Positions 11,650-20,889 of a stretch of DNA of 64,000 nucleotides are shown here, in pieces. Both the position numbers and the translations under genes were made by a program. This DNA is from Thioclava atlantica (GTDB taxonomy: Bacteria > Pseudomonadota > Alphaproteobacteria > Rhodobacterales > Rhodobacteraceae): positions 62,001-126,000 of the forward strand of contig NZ_AQRC01000010.1 in assembly GCF_000737065.1 (NCBI RefSeq), written 5' to 3'. The notes below the pieces were generated by a model. It worked only from the letters and a program-made list of their open reading frames with translations, did not search any database and was not told where the DNA came from. Numbering within the stretch: the first letter of the stretch is position 1; each line of letters begins with the position of its first letter.

Positions 11650-12505
11650 CGCCCTGCCCTTTCATCTTCCGCGCCAGCCCCGCCGCTTCGGCGAGCACCT
11701 GCGCATCCAGTCCCGTCTCGTAGCCCAGCTCGATCAGCCGCGCATTCACCGCCTCGGTCGCGACATTGCCGGCCGCCCCCGGCGCATAGGGGCAGCCGCC
11801 AAGACCGCCCACGGCCGCGTCGAAGACCCGCAGCCCGAGCGCGAGGCTCGCCTCGATATTCGCGAGCGCCCGCCCGGCCGTGTCGTGATAATGCCCGGCG
11901 AGCCGCGCGGCCGGCACCTCGTTCATCACCGCCTCCAGCATCGCCGTCACGCTCTCGGGCGTGCCCTGGCCGATCGTGTCGCCCAGAGAGATCTCGTAAC
12001 AACCCATCTCGCGCAGGGCGGCGACGACCCGCGCCACGTTTCCGGGCGGCGTCGGCCCGTCGAAGGGGCAGTCGGTGACGACCGAGACGTAGCCGCGCAC
12101 TTTCACATTGTCGGCTTTCGCCGCCTCGACGACGGGCGCGAAGCGCTCGAGACTTTCCGCGATCGAACAGTTGAGGTTCGCGCGCGAGAACCCTTCCGAG
12201 GCCGAGGCGAAGATCGCCACCTCGTCGGCGCGCGCCGCTTTCGCCGCCTCGTAGCCCTTCAGGTTCGGGGTGAGCGCGGCATAGGAGATGCCGGGCCTGC
12301 GGGTGATCCCCGCGAACACCGCCGCGGAGTCGGCCATCTGCGGAACCCATTTCGGACTGACGAAGGAGCCGACCTCGATCCGCTTGAACCCCGCGCGGCT
12401 CAGGCAATCGACCAGCGCGATCTTCTCATCGAGCGGGATCGCGCGCTTTTCGTTCTGCAGCCCGTCGCGCGGGGCCATCTCGAAGATCTCGACCGTTTCA
12501 GACAT
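11642..12505 (-). CDS. liuE: hydroxymethylglutaryl-CoA lyase
   Basis: Cleaves 3-hydroxy-3-methylglutaryl-CoA to acetyl-CoA and acetoacetate, the last step of leucine breakdown. The 287-residue TIM barrel begins MAPRDGLQNE, the conserved metal- and substrate-binding motif. It has the GHYHDTAGRALAN metal ligands near residue 207 and the signature active-site cysteine loop GLGGCPYAPGAAGNVATE near residue 240. It overlaps the downstream hydratase by 8 bases and the upstream GST gene by 8 bases, so all three are translated as one unit. Confidence 0.94.
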   Translation of the reverse strand: MSETVEIFEMAPRDGLQNEKRAIPLDEKIALVDCLSRAGFKRIEVGSFVSPKWVPQMADSAAVFAGITRRPGISYAALTPNLKGYEAAKAARADEVAIFASASEGFSRANLNCSIAESLERFAPVVEAAKADNVKVRGYVSVVTDCPFDGPTPPGNVARVVAALREMGCYEISLGDTIGQGTPESVTAMLEAVMNEVPAARLAGHYHDTAGRALANIEASLALGLRVFDAAVGGLGGCPYAPGAAGNVATEAVNARLIELGYETGLDAQVLAEAAGLARKMKGQGDV

Positions 12506-13154
12506 CGGGCAACTCGTAGAAATCCTGACTGTAGATGCTGTCGCCCCCGCCCTTCGCGACCGCGCGCCGATAGGCGGGGCGCGATTGCACGCGCTGGCGA
12601 TAGGCGGAGATGTTCGGGAAGGGCTCGGGCCGCACGAAGCGGAACATCGCGTCGATGTTGAACCCCAGCATACAATCGGCGCCCGAGAACGGCCCGATCA
12701 GGTATTCGCGCCCGTCGAGATGCGCCTCGAGCGCCCGCATCGTCACCTCGAGCCGCTTCGTGTCGAGCCGTGTCAGCACCGGCGAGCGGGCCTCGACCGG
12801 GCGCAGGAAGATGTGGTGGATATTGAGGTTTTGCAGGATATTCGCCTGCGTTTCCGCGAAATGGACCCATTCGAGGAAATCGGCGCGCGTGGGCTCGCCG
12901 GGCGAAGGCGCGAGCCCCGCCTCGGGTCGCGTCTCGGTGAGATATTCGATGATCGCGCCGCTTTCGAAGATCGTCCGCCCGTCGATCTCGATCGCCGGGA
13001 TCCGCCCCGCCGGCGAGAGCGCGCGGAACTCGGGGCCGCGCAGCCCGCCATCGGTGAGCGACCAGTGACGCAGCGCGTATTCGAGCCCCATCTCCTCGAG
13101 CAGCCACAGCACCCGCATCGAGCGCGAGCCCGGCACGTGGTGAAGGGTGATCAT
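12498..13154 (-). CDS. glutathione S-transferase family protein
   Basis: A 218-residue cytosolic GST. The N-terminal thioredoxin fold (residues 1 to about 80) opens ITLHHVPGSRSMRVLWLLEE and has a cis-Pro/Ser region (GRIPAIEIDGRTIFESGAI) that binds glutathione. The helical C-terminal domain includes FSGADCMLGF, the usual N-capping box. Its ATG overlaps the mccA stop as ATGA, placing it inside the leucine operon. Substrate unknown; maleylacetoacetate isomerase and detoxification roles are both possible, and the context does not decide between them. Confidence 0.88.
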   Translation of the reverse strand: MITLHHVPGSRSMRVLWLLEEMGLEYALRHWSLTDGGLRGPEFRALSPAGRIPAIEIDGRTIFESGAIIEYLTETRPEAGLAPSPGEPTRADFLEWVHFAETQANILQNLNIHHIFLRPVEARSPVLTRLDTKRLEVTMRALEAHLDGREYLIGPFSGADCMLGFNIDAMFRFVRPEPFPNISAYRQRVQSRPAYRRAVAKGGGDSIYSQDFYELPDV

Positions 13155-15067
13155 GCCTCCTCCTCCAACCGGATCAGTGCCGCGCCCGCCTCGACCTGCG
13201 TGCCCTCGGCCACCAGCACCTCGGCGACGGTGCCGTCGCGCGCGGCGCGCATGGTGTGCTCCATCTTCATCGCCTCCATGATCGCGAGCCGGTCGCCCGC
13301 CGCCACGCTCTGGCCCTCCGCGACGAAGACCGCCTTCACCAGACCCGGCATCGGCGCCAGCGTGAGATCCGAGGTCTCGGTCGCGCTGCCGCGCTCGAGC
13401 GGATCGGGGATCTCGAAGCGATGCGCCCCGTCCATGAAGATCGTGACCGCGCCCGGATCGCGATGCATCGCCGCCCCGGTCTTGGCGCCATCGACCCGCC
13501 AGCCATCGGGACCGCGCAGGCAGTCATGCGACGCGCCCGCCACCTCGACCGAGACATGGCCCGGCCCGATCACGCGGAGCGCGGCCTCTTCTTCGAAGGG
13601 CACGGGCCGGCGCAGCGGTGCCCAGAGCGCGAAGCCCTCGCCCGTACCCTCCCAAAGCCCCGCCGCCGCGATCACCGCAAGCGCGCGCGCCGCCTCGGTC
13701 CGCTCGGCCGGCGCGGCGAGCGTGTCGATCTCGCGCCCGATCAGGCCGGTATCCACCTGCCCCGCGCCGAAACCTTCGTGGCGGGCCAGCCGGGCGAGGA
13801 AGGCGAGGTTCGTCACCGTGCCCGCCACCTGCGTCTGCTCGAGCGCCCGGGCCAGCTGTCCGAGCGCCACGTCGCGGGTGGGGCCGTGGGTGATGATCTT
13901 GGCGATCATCGGGTCGTACCACGGGCTGATCGTATCGCCCGCGCGCACGCCGGTATCGGCGCGGCAGCCTTCGGCAAAGCGCAGATGCGAGAGCGTGCCG
14001 GTCGCAGGCAGGAAACCTGCCGGCACATCCTCGGCATAGAGCCGGGCCTCGAAAGCGTGACCGGTGATGGTCAGATCGTCCTGGCCGCAGGGCAGCGCCT
14101 CGCCCGAGGCCACCCGCAACTGCCATTCGACGAGGTCGATCCCGGTGATCGCCTCGGTCACCGGATGCTCGACCTGAAGACGGGTGTTCATTTCCATGAA
14201 CCAGAACCGGTCCGGCCGCAGCCCGGCCGAGCCGTCGACGATGAATTCCACCGTGCCGGCACCCCTGTAGCCGATCGCCTCGGCCGCGCGCACCGCCGCC
14301 TGCCCCATCGCCTCGCGCATCTCCGGCGTCATCCCGGGCGCAGGCGCTTCCTCGATCACCTTCTGGTGGCGGCGCTGGAGCGAGCAGTCCCGTTCGAAGA
14401 GATGCACCGCCTGCGTCCCGTCGCCGAAGACCTGCACCTCGATATGGCGCGGGCTGGCGATGAATTTCTCGATCAGAACGGCGGGATTGCCGAAGGCCGT
14501 CTGCGCCTCGCCCCGGGCCGAGGCCAAGGCTTCGGCGAAATCCCGAGGTTTCTCGACCAGGCGCATCCCCTTGCCGCCACCGCCCGCGACCGCCTTGATC
14601 AGCACCGGATAGCCGATCGTCTCGGCCGCGCCGGCCAGATGCTCGGGATCCTGGTTCTCGCCGTGATACCCGGGCACCACCGGCACACCGGCCTGCTCCA
14701 TCAGCGCCTTGGCGGCATCCTTGAGCCCCATCGCCCGGATCGCCTCGGCCGAGGGGCCGATGAAGGTCAGCCCCGCCGCTTCCACCGCCTCGACCAAATC
14801 GGGATTTTCCGAGAGGAAGCCGTAGCCCGGATGGATCGCCTGCGCGCCGCTCTGCAAAGCGGCCTCGATGATCGCGTCCCCGCGCAGATAGCTGTCCTTC
14901 GGCGCCGGCCCGCCGATCGCCACGGCCTCGTCGGCCATCGCGACGTGCCGCGCCCCCGCATCGGCCTCGGAATAAACGGCGACGCTCGCCACGCCCATCT
15001 TGCGCGCGGTGTCGATCACCCGGCAGGCGATCTCCCCGCGATTGGCGATCAGGATCTTGGAAAACAT
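13151..15067 (-). CDS. liuD: methylcrotonyl-CoA carboxylase, biotin-carrying alpha subunit
   Basis: Carboxylates biotin with bicarbonate and ATP and carries the biotin; with the beta subunit it converts 3-methylcrotonyl-CoA to 3-methylglutaconyl-CoA. ATG 15067 (MFSKILIANRGEIACRVI) has an AGGGAG ribosome site and gives 638 residues; the frame to 15130 extends into an intergenic repeat. Domains in order: biotin carboxylase N-terminal, ATP-grasp with KAVAGGGGKGMR near 160 and EEAPAPGM, biotin carboxylase C-terminal, and a C-terminal biotinyl domain with the modified lysine in AMKMEHTM. Confidence 0.94.
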   Translation of the reverse strand: MFSKILIANRGEIACRVIDTARKMGVASVAVYSEADAGARHVAMADEAVAIGGPAPKDSYLRGDAIIEAALQSGAQAIHPGYGFLSENPDLVEAVEAAGLTFIGPSAEAIRAMGLKDAAKALMEQAGVPVVPGYHGENQDPEHLAGAAETIGYPVLIKAVAGGGGKGMRLVEKPRDFAEALASARGEAQTAFGNPAVLIEKFIASPRHIEVQVFGDGTQAVHLFERDCSLQRRHQKVIEEAPAPGMTPEMREAMGQAAVRAAEAIGYRGAGTVEFIVDGSAGLRPDRFWFMEMNTRLQVEHPVTEAITGIDLVEWQLRVASGEALPCGQDDLTITGHAFEARLYAEDVPAGFLPATGTLSHLRFAEGCRADTGVRAGDTISPWYDPMIAKIITHGPTRDVALGQLARALEQTQVAGTVTNLAFLARLARHEGFGAGQVDTGLIGREIDTLAAPAERTEAARALAVIAAAGLWEGTGEGFALWAPLRRPVPFEEEAALRVIGPGHVSVEVAGASHDCLRGPDGWRVDGAKTGAAMHRDPGAVTIFMDGAHRFEIPDPLERGSATETSDLTLAPMPGLVKAVFVAEGQSVAAGDRLAIMEAMKMEHTMRAARDGTVAEVLVAEGTQVEAGAALIRLEEEA

Positions 15068-15090
15068 GTCGGTCTCCCTGTGAAAACGGC

Positions 15091-15175
15091 GGGGGCTCTG
15101 CCCCCGTGCCCCCGGGATATTTTCAGGCATTTGGAAGGAAGAAACGGAGCTCTTCCAAATGCTTCAAATATCCCC
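15091..15175. repeat. dispersed intergenic palindromic element, copy 1
   Basis: Between mccB and mccA. A short GC hairpin (GGGGGC, 3-base loop, GCCCCC; 15091-15105) is followed by a long imperfect inverted repeat. GGGATATTT...GCATTTGGAAG (15114-15137) pairs with CTTCCAAATGC...AAATATCCC (15152-15175), interrupted by one short mismatch block. The same module order recurs at 54936-54983. Elements of this type, with GGGATATTT next to a GC hairpin, recur between genes in Rhodobacteraceae. Function unknown; it may be an mRNA-stabilising or terminator hairpin. Confidence 0.7.
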
Positions 15176-15191
15176 GCCGGAGGCAAAAAAC

Positions 15192-16796
15192 TTACATCCG
15201 GAACACGCCGAAGCGGGTCGGTTCGATGGGGGCGTTGAGCGCGGCCGAAAGCGACAGCGCCAACACATCGCGCGATTTGCGCGGGTCGATGATACCGTCA
15301 TCCCAAAGCCGCGCCGAGGCGTAGAGCGGGTGCGACTGGCGCTCGAACATCTCGATGGTGGGGCGCTTGAACTCGGCCTCTTCCTCGGCGGACCATTGGC
15401 CGCCCTTGCGTTCGATCCCGTCGCGCTTGACAGTGGCGAGCACACCCGCGGCCTGCTCCCCGCCCATCACCGAGATCCGCGAATTGGGCCAGGTCCAGAG
15501 GAAACGGGGACTGTAGGCGCGCCCCGACATGCCGTAATTGCCCGCCCCGAAGGAGCCGCCCACCAGCATCGTGATCTTCGGCACCGAGGTGGTGGCGACG
15601 GCGGTCACCATCTTGGCGCCGTGGCGCGCGATGCCTTCGTTCTCGTATTTGCGCCCCACCATGAAGCCGGTGATGTTTTGCAGGAAGACGAGCGGGATCG
15701 CGCGTTGCGAGCACAGTTCGATGAAATGCGCGGCCTTCTGCGCGGCCTCCGAGAACAGCACACCGTTATTGGCCACGATCCCCACCGGGCAGCCCTTCAC
15801 ATGGGCAAAGCCGGTCACGATGGTCTCGCCGAAGCGCGGCTTGAACTCGTCGAAGCGCGAGCCGTCCACCAGACGGGCGATCACTTCGCGGATGTCGTAG
15901 GGGGTCCGGAGGTCGGCGGGCACGACGCCGAGGATCTCCTCGGGATCATAGGCGGGCTCTTCGGGCGATTGCCAGTTCACGCCCGCGGGTTTCCTCCGGT
16001 TGAGCGAGCCGACCGCCCGCCGCGCCAGCGCCAGCGCATGGGCGTCATCCTCGGCCAGGTAATCGGCTACACCGGAGAGCCGCGTATGCACGTCGCCGCC
16101 ACCCAGATCCTCGGCCGTCACCACCTCGCCGGTCGCGGCCTTCACCAGCGGCGGGCCGGCGAGGAAGATCGTGCCCTGTTCCTTCACGATGATCGTCACA
16201 TCCGACATCGCGGGCACATAGGCGCCGCCCGCGGTGCACGAGCCCATCACCACCGCGATCTGGGCGATGCCCTTGGCCGACATCCGCGCCTGATTGTAGA
16301 AGATGCGCCCGAAATGGTCGCGATCGGGGAAGACCTCGTCCTGGTTGGGCAGGTTCGCCCCGCCCGAGTCGACGAGATAGATGCAGGGAAGGTTGCATTC
16401 CTCCGCGATCTCCTGCGCGCGCAGGTGCTTCTTCACCGTCATCGGGTAATAGGTGCCGCCCTTCACGGTGGCGTCATTGGCGACCACCATGACTTCCTGC
16501 CCCATCACCCGGCCGACGCCCGCGATCACGCCCGCACATGGCGCGGCATTGCCATACATGTCATGCGCCGCCGTCGCGCCGATCTCGAGGAAGGGCGCGC
16601 CGGGATCGAGAAGCCCCGCCACGCGTTCGCGCGGCGCCATCTTGCCGCGGCCCAGGTGGCGTTCGAGCGCCGCGGTCCCGCCGCCCGCCGCGGCCGCGTC
16701 GGCGGCCTCGCGGATCGTTTCGAGCGCGGTCAGATGCGCCGCGCGATTGGCCTGGAAGCCCTCGGATGAGGGCAAGGCAGAGGAAGTCAGTTTCAT
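15192..16796 (-). CDS. liuB: methylcrotonyl-CoA carboxylase, carboxyltransferase beta subunit
   Basis: Transfers the carboxyl group from biotin to 3-methylcrotonyl-CoA. The 534-residue protein has the two crotonase-like carboxyltransferase domains: [22 protein letters not shown] (near 90-115) with [13 protein letters not shown], and in the second half LLQ-type CoA loops with [15 protein letters not shown] (near 420) and [17 protein letters not shown]. These are typical of the MCC beta rather than the propionyl-CoA subtype. The ATG at 16796 overlaps the upstream LprI-like stop as ATGA. The palindromic repeat element separates it from mccA. Confidence 0.94.
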   Translation of the reverse strand: MKLTSSALPSSEGFQANRAAHLTALETIREAADAAAAGGGTAALERHLGRGKMAPRERVAGLLDPGAPFLEIGATAAHDMYGNAAPCAGVIAGVGRVMGQEVMVVANDATVKGGTYYPMTVKKHLRAQEIAEECNLPCIYLVDSGGANLPNQDEVFPDRDHFGRIFYNQARMSAKGIAQIAVVMGSCTAGGAYVPAMSDVTIIVKEQGTIFLAGPPLVKAATGEVVTAEDLGGGDVHTRLSGVADYLAEDDAHALALARRAVGSLNRRKPAGVNWQSPEEPAYDPEEILGVVPADLRTPYDIREVIARLVDGSRFDEFKPRFGETIVTGFAHVKGCPVGIVANNGVLFSEAAQKAAHFIELCSQRAIPLVFLQNITGFMVGRKYENEGIARHGAKMVTAVATTSVPKITMLVGGSFGAGNYGMSGRAYSPRFLWTWPNSRISVMGGEQAAGVLATVKRDGIERKGGQWSAEEEAEFKRPTIEMFERQSHPLYASARLWDDGIIDPRKSRDVLALSLSAALNAPIEPTRFGVFRM

Positions 16797-17260
16797 TCCA
16801 TGTTCCCCAGATCACGCAGTTCGAGCGCGCGCTGCGCAGTCTTGTGCAAGTAACAATCGCTCGCCATCACCGTACGGATCGAGCCAGCGCCCCAGACCGC
16901 GTAGGTCAGGCCGCAATCGGCGTCGCGAAAGGCGATCCAGGCCCGCTGCGCCTCGAGCAGCTGATCGGCCAGATCGGTCCCGCCCTGTGCCAGCATCCGC
17001 GCCCGTGCGCCCTTGTATTGGGCATTCAGGAGATCGTCCCAGACCTGCGCCTCGCCCTGCAGGCAGGCGGAAATTCCCGGCGTCGTCTCGCCGCCCGGCT
17101 GCGACTGGCAGGCCTTGGCCGCATCGCCGATGCAATCGGGCAGCACGCCTGTCGCATCTTTGAGACAGGCGTGCACCGTGTCGGGATCGACCGACAGGTC
17201 CTGCGCCGCGGCCGGATACGCGGCCGTGAGCGGCAGAAGGGCAAGCATCAGCCAGCGCAT
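16793..17260 (-). CDS. LprI-like (DUF1311) secreted protein in leucine operon
   Basis: A 155-residue exported protein. Signal peptide is clear ([20 protein letters not shown], cleavage near residue 20). The mature part has the cysteine-rich LprI/DUF1311 pattern: a first half with [22 protein letters not shown], then [16 protein letters not shown] and [19 protein letters not shown] 17260 is preferred because GGGAGG lies four bases upstream; GTG 17263 overlaps the isovaleryl-CoA dehydrogenase stop. LprI proteins of mycobacteria inhibit lysozyme, but most family members are untested. It is coupled to both neighbouring metabolic genes. Confidence 0.85.
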   Translation of the reverse strand: MRWLMLALLPLTAAYPAAAQDLSVDPDTVHACLKDATGVLPDCIGDAAKACQSQPGGETTPGISACLQGEAQVWDDLLNAQYKGARARMLAQGGTDLADQLLEAQRAWIAFRDADCGLTYAVWGAGSIRTVMASDCYLHKTAQRALELRDLGNME

Positions 17261-18420
17261 CACGCGCCTCCCATGATCTCGCGACCGATCAGCATCCGGC
17301 GGATCTCGGAGGTGCCCGCGCCGATCTCCATCAGCTTCGCGTCGCGGAACAGGCGCGAGACGTTGGAATCGCTCAGGAACCCGGCCCCGCCCAGTGCCTG
17401 CACCGCCTGATGAGCCTGCACCATCGCCTGTTCGGAGGCATAGAGCACGGTCGCGGCCGCATCGTGCCGTGTCACCGCGCCCCGGTCACAGGCCTTGGCG
17501 ACCTCGTAAGTATAGGCCCGCGCGGTGTTCATGGCGACATACATGTCGGCGATCTTGCCCTGCATGAGCTGGAAATTCCCGATCGGCTGGCCGAATTGCT
17601 CGCGTTCCTTGCAATAGGGCACGACCTCGTCGAGGCAGGCCATCATGATGCCGGTGCCGATACCCGAGAGGACGACGCGCTCGTAATCGAGCCCCGACAT
17701 CAGCACGCGCACGCCTCGGCCTTCCTCGCCCAGCACGTTCTCGAAGGGCACTTCGCAATCCTCGAAGAAGAGCTGCGCCGTGTTCGAGCCGCGCATCCCG
17801 AGCTTGTCGAAATGCTTCGAGGTCGAGAAGCCCTTGAAATCCTTTTCCACGATGAAGGCGGTGATCCCCTTGGAGCCCGCCTGCGGGTCGGTCTTGGCAT
17901 AGACCACCAGCGTATCGGCATCGGGGCCGTTGGTGATCCAGTATTTGTGGCCGTTCAGGACGTAGTAGCCGTTGCGCTTCTCGGCCTTGAGTTTCATGCC
18001 CACCACGTCCGAGCCCGCGCCCGATTCCGACATCGCCAGCGCGCCGACATGCTCGCCCGAGATCAGGCCGGGGAGGTATCTGCGCTTCTGCTCGTCCGAG
18101 CCGTTGAGCTTGATCTGGTTCACGCAGAGGTTGGAATGCGCGCCATAGGACAGCGCGATCGAGGCCGAGGCCCGCGCGATCTCCTCGGTCGCGACCACAT
18201 GGGCGAGATAGCCCATCCCTGCCCCGCCATATTCCTCAGGAACGGTGATCCCCAGCAGACCGAGCTCGCCCATCTCGGTCCAGAGCTCATTGGGGAATTC
18301 ATTGTCCAGATCGGTCTTCGCCGCGATCGGCGCGACACGTTCGGCCGCCCAGCGGCGCACCATGTCGCGCAGCGCCGCGATATCCTCGCCCAGATCGAAC
18401 TCCATCGAGCCTGCGAACAT
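17260..18420 (-). CDS. liuA: isovaleryl-CoA dehydrogenase
   Basis: FAD enzyme that oxidises isovaleryl-CoA to 3-methylcrotonyl-CoA and passes electrons to ETF. The 386-residue acyl-CoA dehydrogenase has the FAD motifs [13 protein letters not shown] (near 128) and [18 protein letters not shown] (near 160). It places Glu at residue 247 in [11 protein letters not shown]; that position is the catalytic base in isovaleryl-CoA dehydrogenases, unlike medium-chain enzymes. First gene of the operon; ATG 18420 has the strong site GGGGGAGGAG. A TetR-type operator and promoter lie just upstream. Confidence 0.94.
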   Translation of the reverse strand: MFAGSMEFDLGEDIAALRDMVRRWAAERVAPIAAKTDLDNEFPNELWTEMGELGLLGITVPEEYGGAGMGYLAHVVATEEIARASASIALSYGAHSNLCVNQIKLNGSDEQKRRYLPGLISGEHVGALAMSESGAGSDVVGMKLKAEKRNGYYVLNGHKYWITNGPDADTLVVYAKTDPQAGSKGITAFIVEKDFKGFSTSKHFDKLGMRGSNTAQLFFEDCEVPFENVLGEEGRGVRVLMSGLDYERVVLSGIGTGIMMACLDEVVPYCKEREQFGQPIGNFQLMQGKIADMYVAMNTARAYTYEVAKACDRGAVTRHDAAATVLYASEQAMVQAHQAVQALGGAGFLSDSNVSRLFRDAKLMEIGAGTSEIRRMLIGREIMGGA

Positions 18421-18442
18421 CGGATCTCCTCCCCCGCTTTAT

Positions 18443-18456
18443 TGAACGCCCGTTCA
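18443..18456. promoter_or_regulatory. TetR-type operator of the leucine catabolic operon
   Basis: TGAACG-CC-CGTTCA is a perfect 6-bp inverted repeat around two bases, the AACGNNCGTT form bound by many TetR-family repressors. It starts at the base next to the predicted -10 box of the isovaleryl-CoA dehydrogenase promoter and so would block transcription initiation. No regulator gene lies next to it in the window. Confidence 0.65.
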
Positions 18457-18484
18457 TTTATGCGCGCAAAGCGAGTCGCGTCAA
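18457..18484 (-). promoter_or_regulatory. predicted promoter of the leucine catabolic operon
   Basis: On the minus strand, TTGACG (18484-18479) is followed after 16 bases by CATAAA (18462-18457); neighbouring registers TAAATG at 18 and ATAAAT at 17 bases also fit. Transcription would start within or beside the TetR-type dyad. The leader to ATG 18420 is about 30 bases. Confidence 0.55.
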
Positions 18485-18544
18485 GGGCCAGAGGCACACG
18501 GGGAGGTGAATTGCGCAGGCGCGGCCCGCCATGCGCGACGCGTC

Positions 18545-19450
18545 TCAGCCCCAGGGGCCGGACGGATCGCGCGGCTCGGGCGCGCCCCACGGGGCGGCGG
18601 CGGGCGCGGGCTCGGCGCGGGGGCCCGCCATAGCACGCAGCGCCGCGACGCGGTTCGCGGTCGAGGGATGCGTGGCGAAGAGATTATCCGCCCCCTGCCC
18701 GTGCAGCGGGTTGATGATGAACATATGCGCGGTGGCCGGATGCCGTTCGGCGGCGATGTTGTCGACGCGCGCGGCCCCCGCCTCGATCCGCTCCAGAGCC
18801 GAGGCCAGCCACATCGGATTGCGGCAGATCTCCGCCCCCGTCTTGTCGGCCGCGTATTCGCGGGTGCGCGAGATCGCCATCTGCACCAGCGCCGCCGCCA
18901 TCGGCGCGAGGATCATCATCGCGAGCGTGCCGACGATCCCCATGCGCTCGCGCGAGCCGCCGAAGAACAGCGCGAAATTGGCCAGCATCGAGATCGCGCC
19001 CGCGAAGGTCGCGGTCACCGTCATGATCGCGGTGTCGCGGTTGCGGATATGGGCGAGTTCATGCGCGATGACGCCCGCGAGCTGCTCGCGCGAGAGCGAA
19101 CGCATCAGCCCCGTCGTCACCGCCACGGCGGCATTTTCCGGGTTGCGCCCGGTCGCGAAGGCGTTGGGCTGGGGCGTGTCGATCAGATAGACCGCCGGCA
19201 TCGGCAGGCCGGCATTGCGCGCGAGCCCCGCCACCAGATCGGACAGGCCGGAGCGGTCATTCGGTCCCACCGGCTGCGCATTGTGCATCCGCAGGACCAT
19301 CTTGTCGGAATTCCACCACGAGAACGCGTTCATCCCGGCCGCGACCACGAGCGCGATCACCGTCCCGCCCGTGCCCCCCATCAGGTAGCCGAGCCCCATG
19401 AACAGCGCGGTCATCGCCGCCATCAGCATGGCCGTCTTGACATAGCCCAT
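18545..19450 (-). CDS. htpX: membrane zinc metalloprotease HtpX
   Basis: M48B protease that degrades misfolded inner-membrane proteins. The 301-residue protein starts at ATG 19450 ([10 protein letters not shown]), with GGAGG nine bases upstream; a TTG at 19459 is possible but less well placed. Two N-terminal membrane helices (residues about 5-40) precede the catalytic HELAH motif (H130, E131, H134). Two more helices follow, with the third zinc ligand in [14 protein letters not shown]. The C-terminal tail is Ala/Pro rich. It is a separate transcription unit with its own promoter. Confidence 0.95.
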   Translation of the reverse strand: MGYVKTAMLMAAMTALFMGLGYLMGGTGGTVIALVVAAGMNAFSWWNSDKMVLRMHNAQPVGPNDRSGLSDLVAGLARNAGLPMPAVYLIDTPQPNAFATGRNPENAAVAVTTGLMRSLSREQLAGVIAHELAHIRNRDTAIMTVTATFAGAISMLANFALFFGGSRERMGIVGTLAMMILAPMAAALVQMAISRTREYAADKTGAEICRNPMWLASALERIEAGAARVDNIAAERHPATAHMFIINPLHGQGADNLFATHPSTANRVAALRAMAGPRAEPAPAAAPWGAPEPRDPSGPWG

Positions 19451-19493
19451 CGCGTGCAACCTCCATCCTCTCGGGATCGTCGAAACCGAGATG

Positions 19494-19521
19494 GATATAG
19501 GGAGTGCCGCGCGCCGCGCAA
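19494..19521 (-). promoter_or_regulatory. predicted htpX promoter
   Basis: On the minus strand TTGCGC (19521-19516) is separated by 16 bases from TATATC (19499-19494), which would give a leader of about 37 bases before ATG 19450. No heat-shock-type CCCCAT box was noticed nearby. Confidence 0.45.
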
Positions 19522-19559
19522 TTGCCAGAGGCTGACAATCGCGCGACGCGAACCCGGGC

Positions 19560-20858
19560 TCATTCCTCGCGCATCGAGCGCTGCATCTGGTCGGTCACCG
19601 GCTTGAGCAGGTAGGAAAGCGCGGTGCGTTCCCCGGTCTGGAAGAAGACCTCGACCGGCATGCCCGGCACCAGCTTGCGCCCGCCCGGAAGCTGCGCCTC
19701 CTCGGTCATCAGGATGCTGCACAGGTAATAGGGCCGGCCCGTCGCGGGGTCCTTGCTGGCGGCGGCGGCCACGACCCGCACCTCGCCCGCGACTTCGGGA
19801 GTGGTGCGCTGGTTGAAGGCGGTGAAGCGCAGCCGGACGGGCTGGCCGGGCGCGACCTGGTCGATATCGGTGATCGGAAGCTCCGCCTCGATCAGCAGCT
19901 CGCCATCGGGCACGATCGCCATCACCGTCTCGCCCGGCGCGACCACGCCATTGACGGTATGCACGCCCAGCTCGTTCACCACGCCCCCGATCGGCGCGCG
20001 GATCTCGGTGCGCGAGAGCCTGTCACGGGCGGCGATCGCGCGTTCATGAAGCTCGGAAAGCCGCGCCTCGATCTCGCGCAACTCCTTTTGCGCGGAGGTC
20101 CGCATCTGGTGATCGAGCTCGAGAATACGCAGGTTCGCCTCGTTGATCTGGCCCCGGACACGGGCGATATTCGCCTCGATCTCTCCGCCCACGCCTTCGA
20201 GCCGGGCGATGTCGCGCTCGGTCTCGCTGATCGCGCCCTTTTCGGTCAGCCCCTTGCCGAGAAGGGTGGCGAGCCGCGCATGATCCTCCTCGCGAAGCTT
20301 GCGCTCGATCCCGTTGGCCCGCGCCTGCGCCTCGAGCGCGTGCACCTCGTCGTCATATTGCTCGATCTGCAGCAGGAGCTGGTCGCGGCGCAACTCCAGC
20401 ATCGAGCGGTCATGCTCGAAGGACCGGCGCTCGCCCTCGGCGATCGCGGCGCCCTCGGGCGTGGCGTCAAACCCGGTCGGGAAGGTGATTTTTTCGGCGA
20501 TGTCGCGCACCGCGACGAGCCGCGCCCGCCGCCCGGTCAGTTCGCGGATCTGGGTCTCGACGATGCCGAGCTCGGCTTTCAGCTGCGTCGGATCGAGCCG
20601 GATCACGATATCGCCCGCCGCCACGAGATCGCCATTCTCCACCAGGATCTCGCGGATGATGCCGCCATCGGGGTGCTGCACCTTCTTGAGCTGCGCGCGC
20701 ACCGCCACCTGACCCGGCGCGATCACCGCGCCCGCCAGCTTCGCCTGTGCCGCCCAGCCGCCGCAGATCGCCACCAGCGTAAAGACGAAGAGCGCGGCGA
20801 AGACGATCCGCGAGCGGACCGAGAACAGCTGAATATCCGGTTGTGTTGCATGTCCCAT
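19560..20858 (-). CDS. type I secretion membrane-fusion protein, HlyD/PrtE family
   Basis: Periplasmic adaptor that links the ABC exporter to a TolC-type outer-membrane channel. The 432-residue protein has one N-terminal membrane anchor ([19 protein letters not shown], about residues 18-37), a biotinyl-lipoyl half motif ([20 protein letters not shown]), a long coiled-coil hairpin (about 90-290) and the C-terminal beta domain ending [19 protein letters not shown], typical of the family. The start at 20858 has GGGAGG. It is the last gene of the secretion locus. No TolC homologue is encoded in the window, so the channel must come from elsewhere. Confidence 0.93.
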   Translation of the reverse strand: MGHATQPDIQLFSVRSRIVFAALFVFTLVAICGGWAAQAKLAGAVIAPGQVAVRAQLKKVQHPDGGIIREILVENGDLVAAGDIVIRLDPTQLKAELGIVETQIRELTGRRARLVAVRDIAEKITFPTGFDATPEGAAIAEGERRSFEHDRSMLELRRDQLLLQIEQYDDEVHALEAQARANGIERKLREEDHARLATLLGKGLTEKGAISETERDIARLEGVGGEIEANIARVRGQINEANLRILELDHQMRTSAQKELREIEARLSELHERAIAARDRLSRTEIRAPIGGVVNELGVHTVNGVVAPGETVMAIVPDGELLIEAELPITDIDQVAPGQPVRLRFTAFNQRTTPEVAGEVRVVAAAASKDPATGRPYYLCSILMTEEAQLPGGRKLVPGMPVEVFFQTGERTALSYLLKPVTDQMQRSMREE

Positions 20859-20889
20859 CTTATCCTCCCGGCTCCCGCCGTGATGCGTG

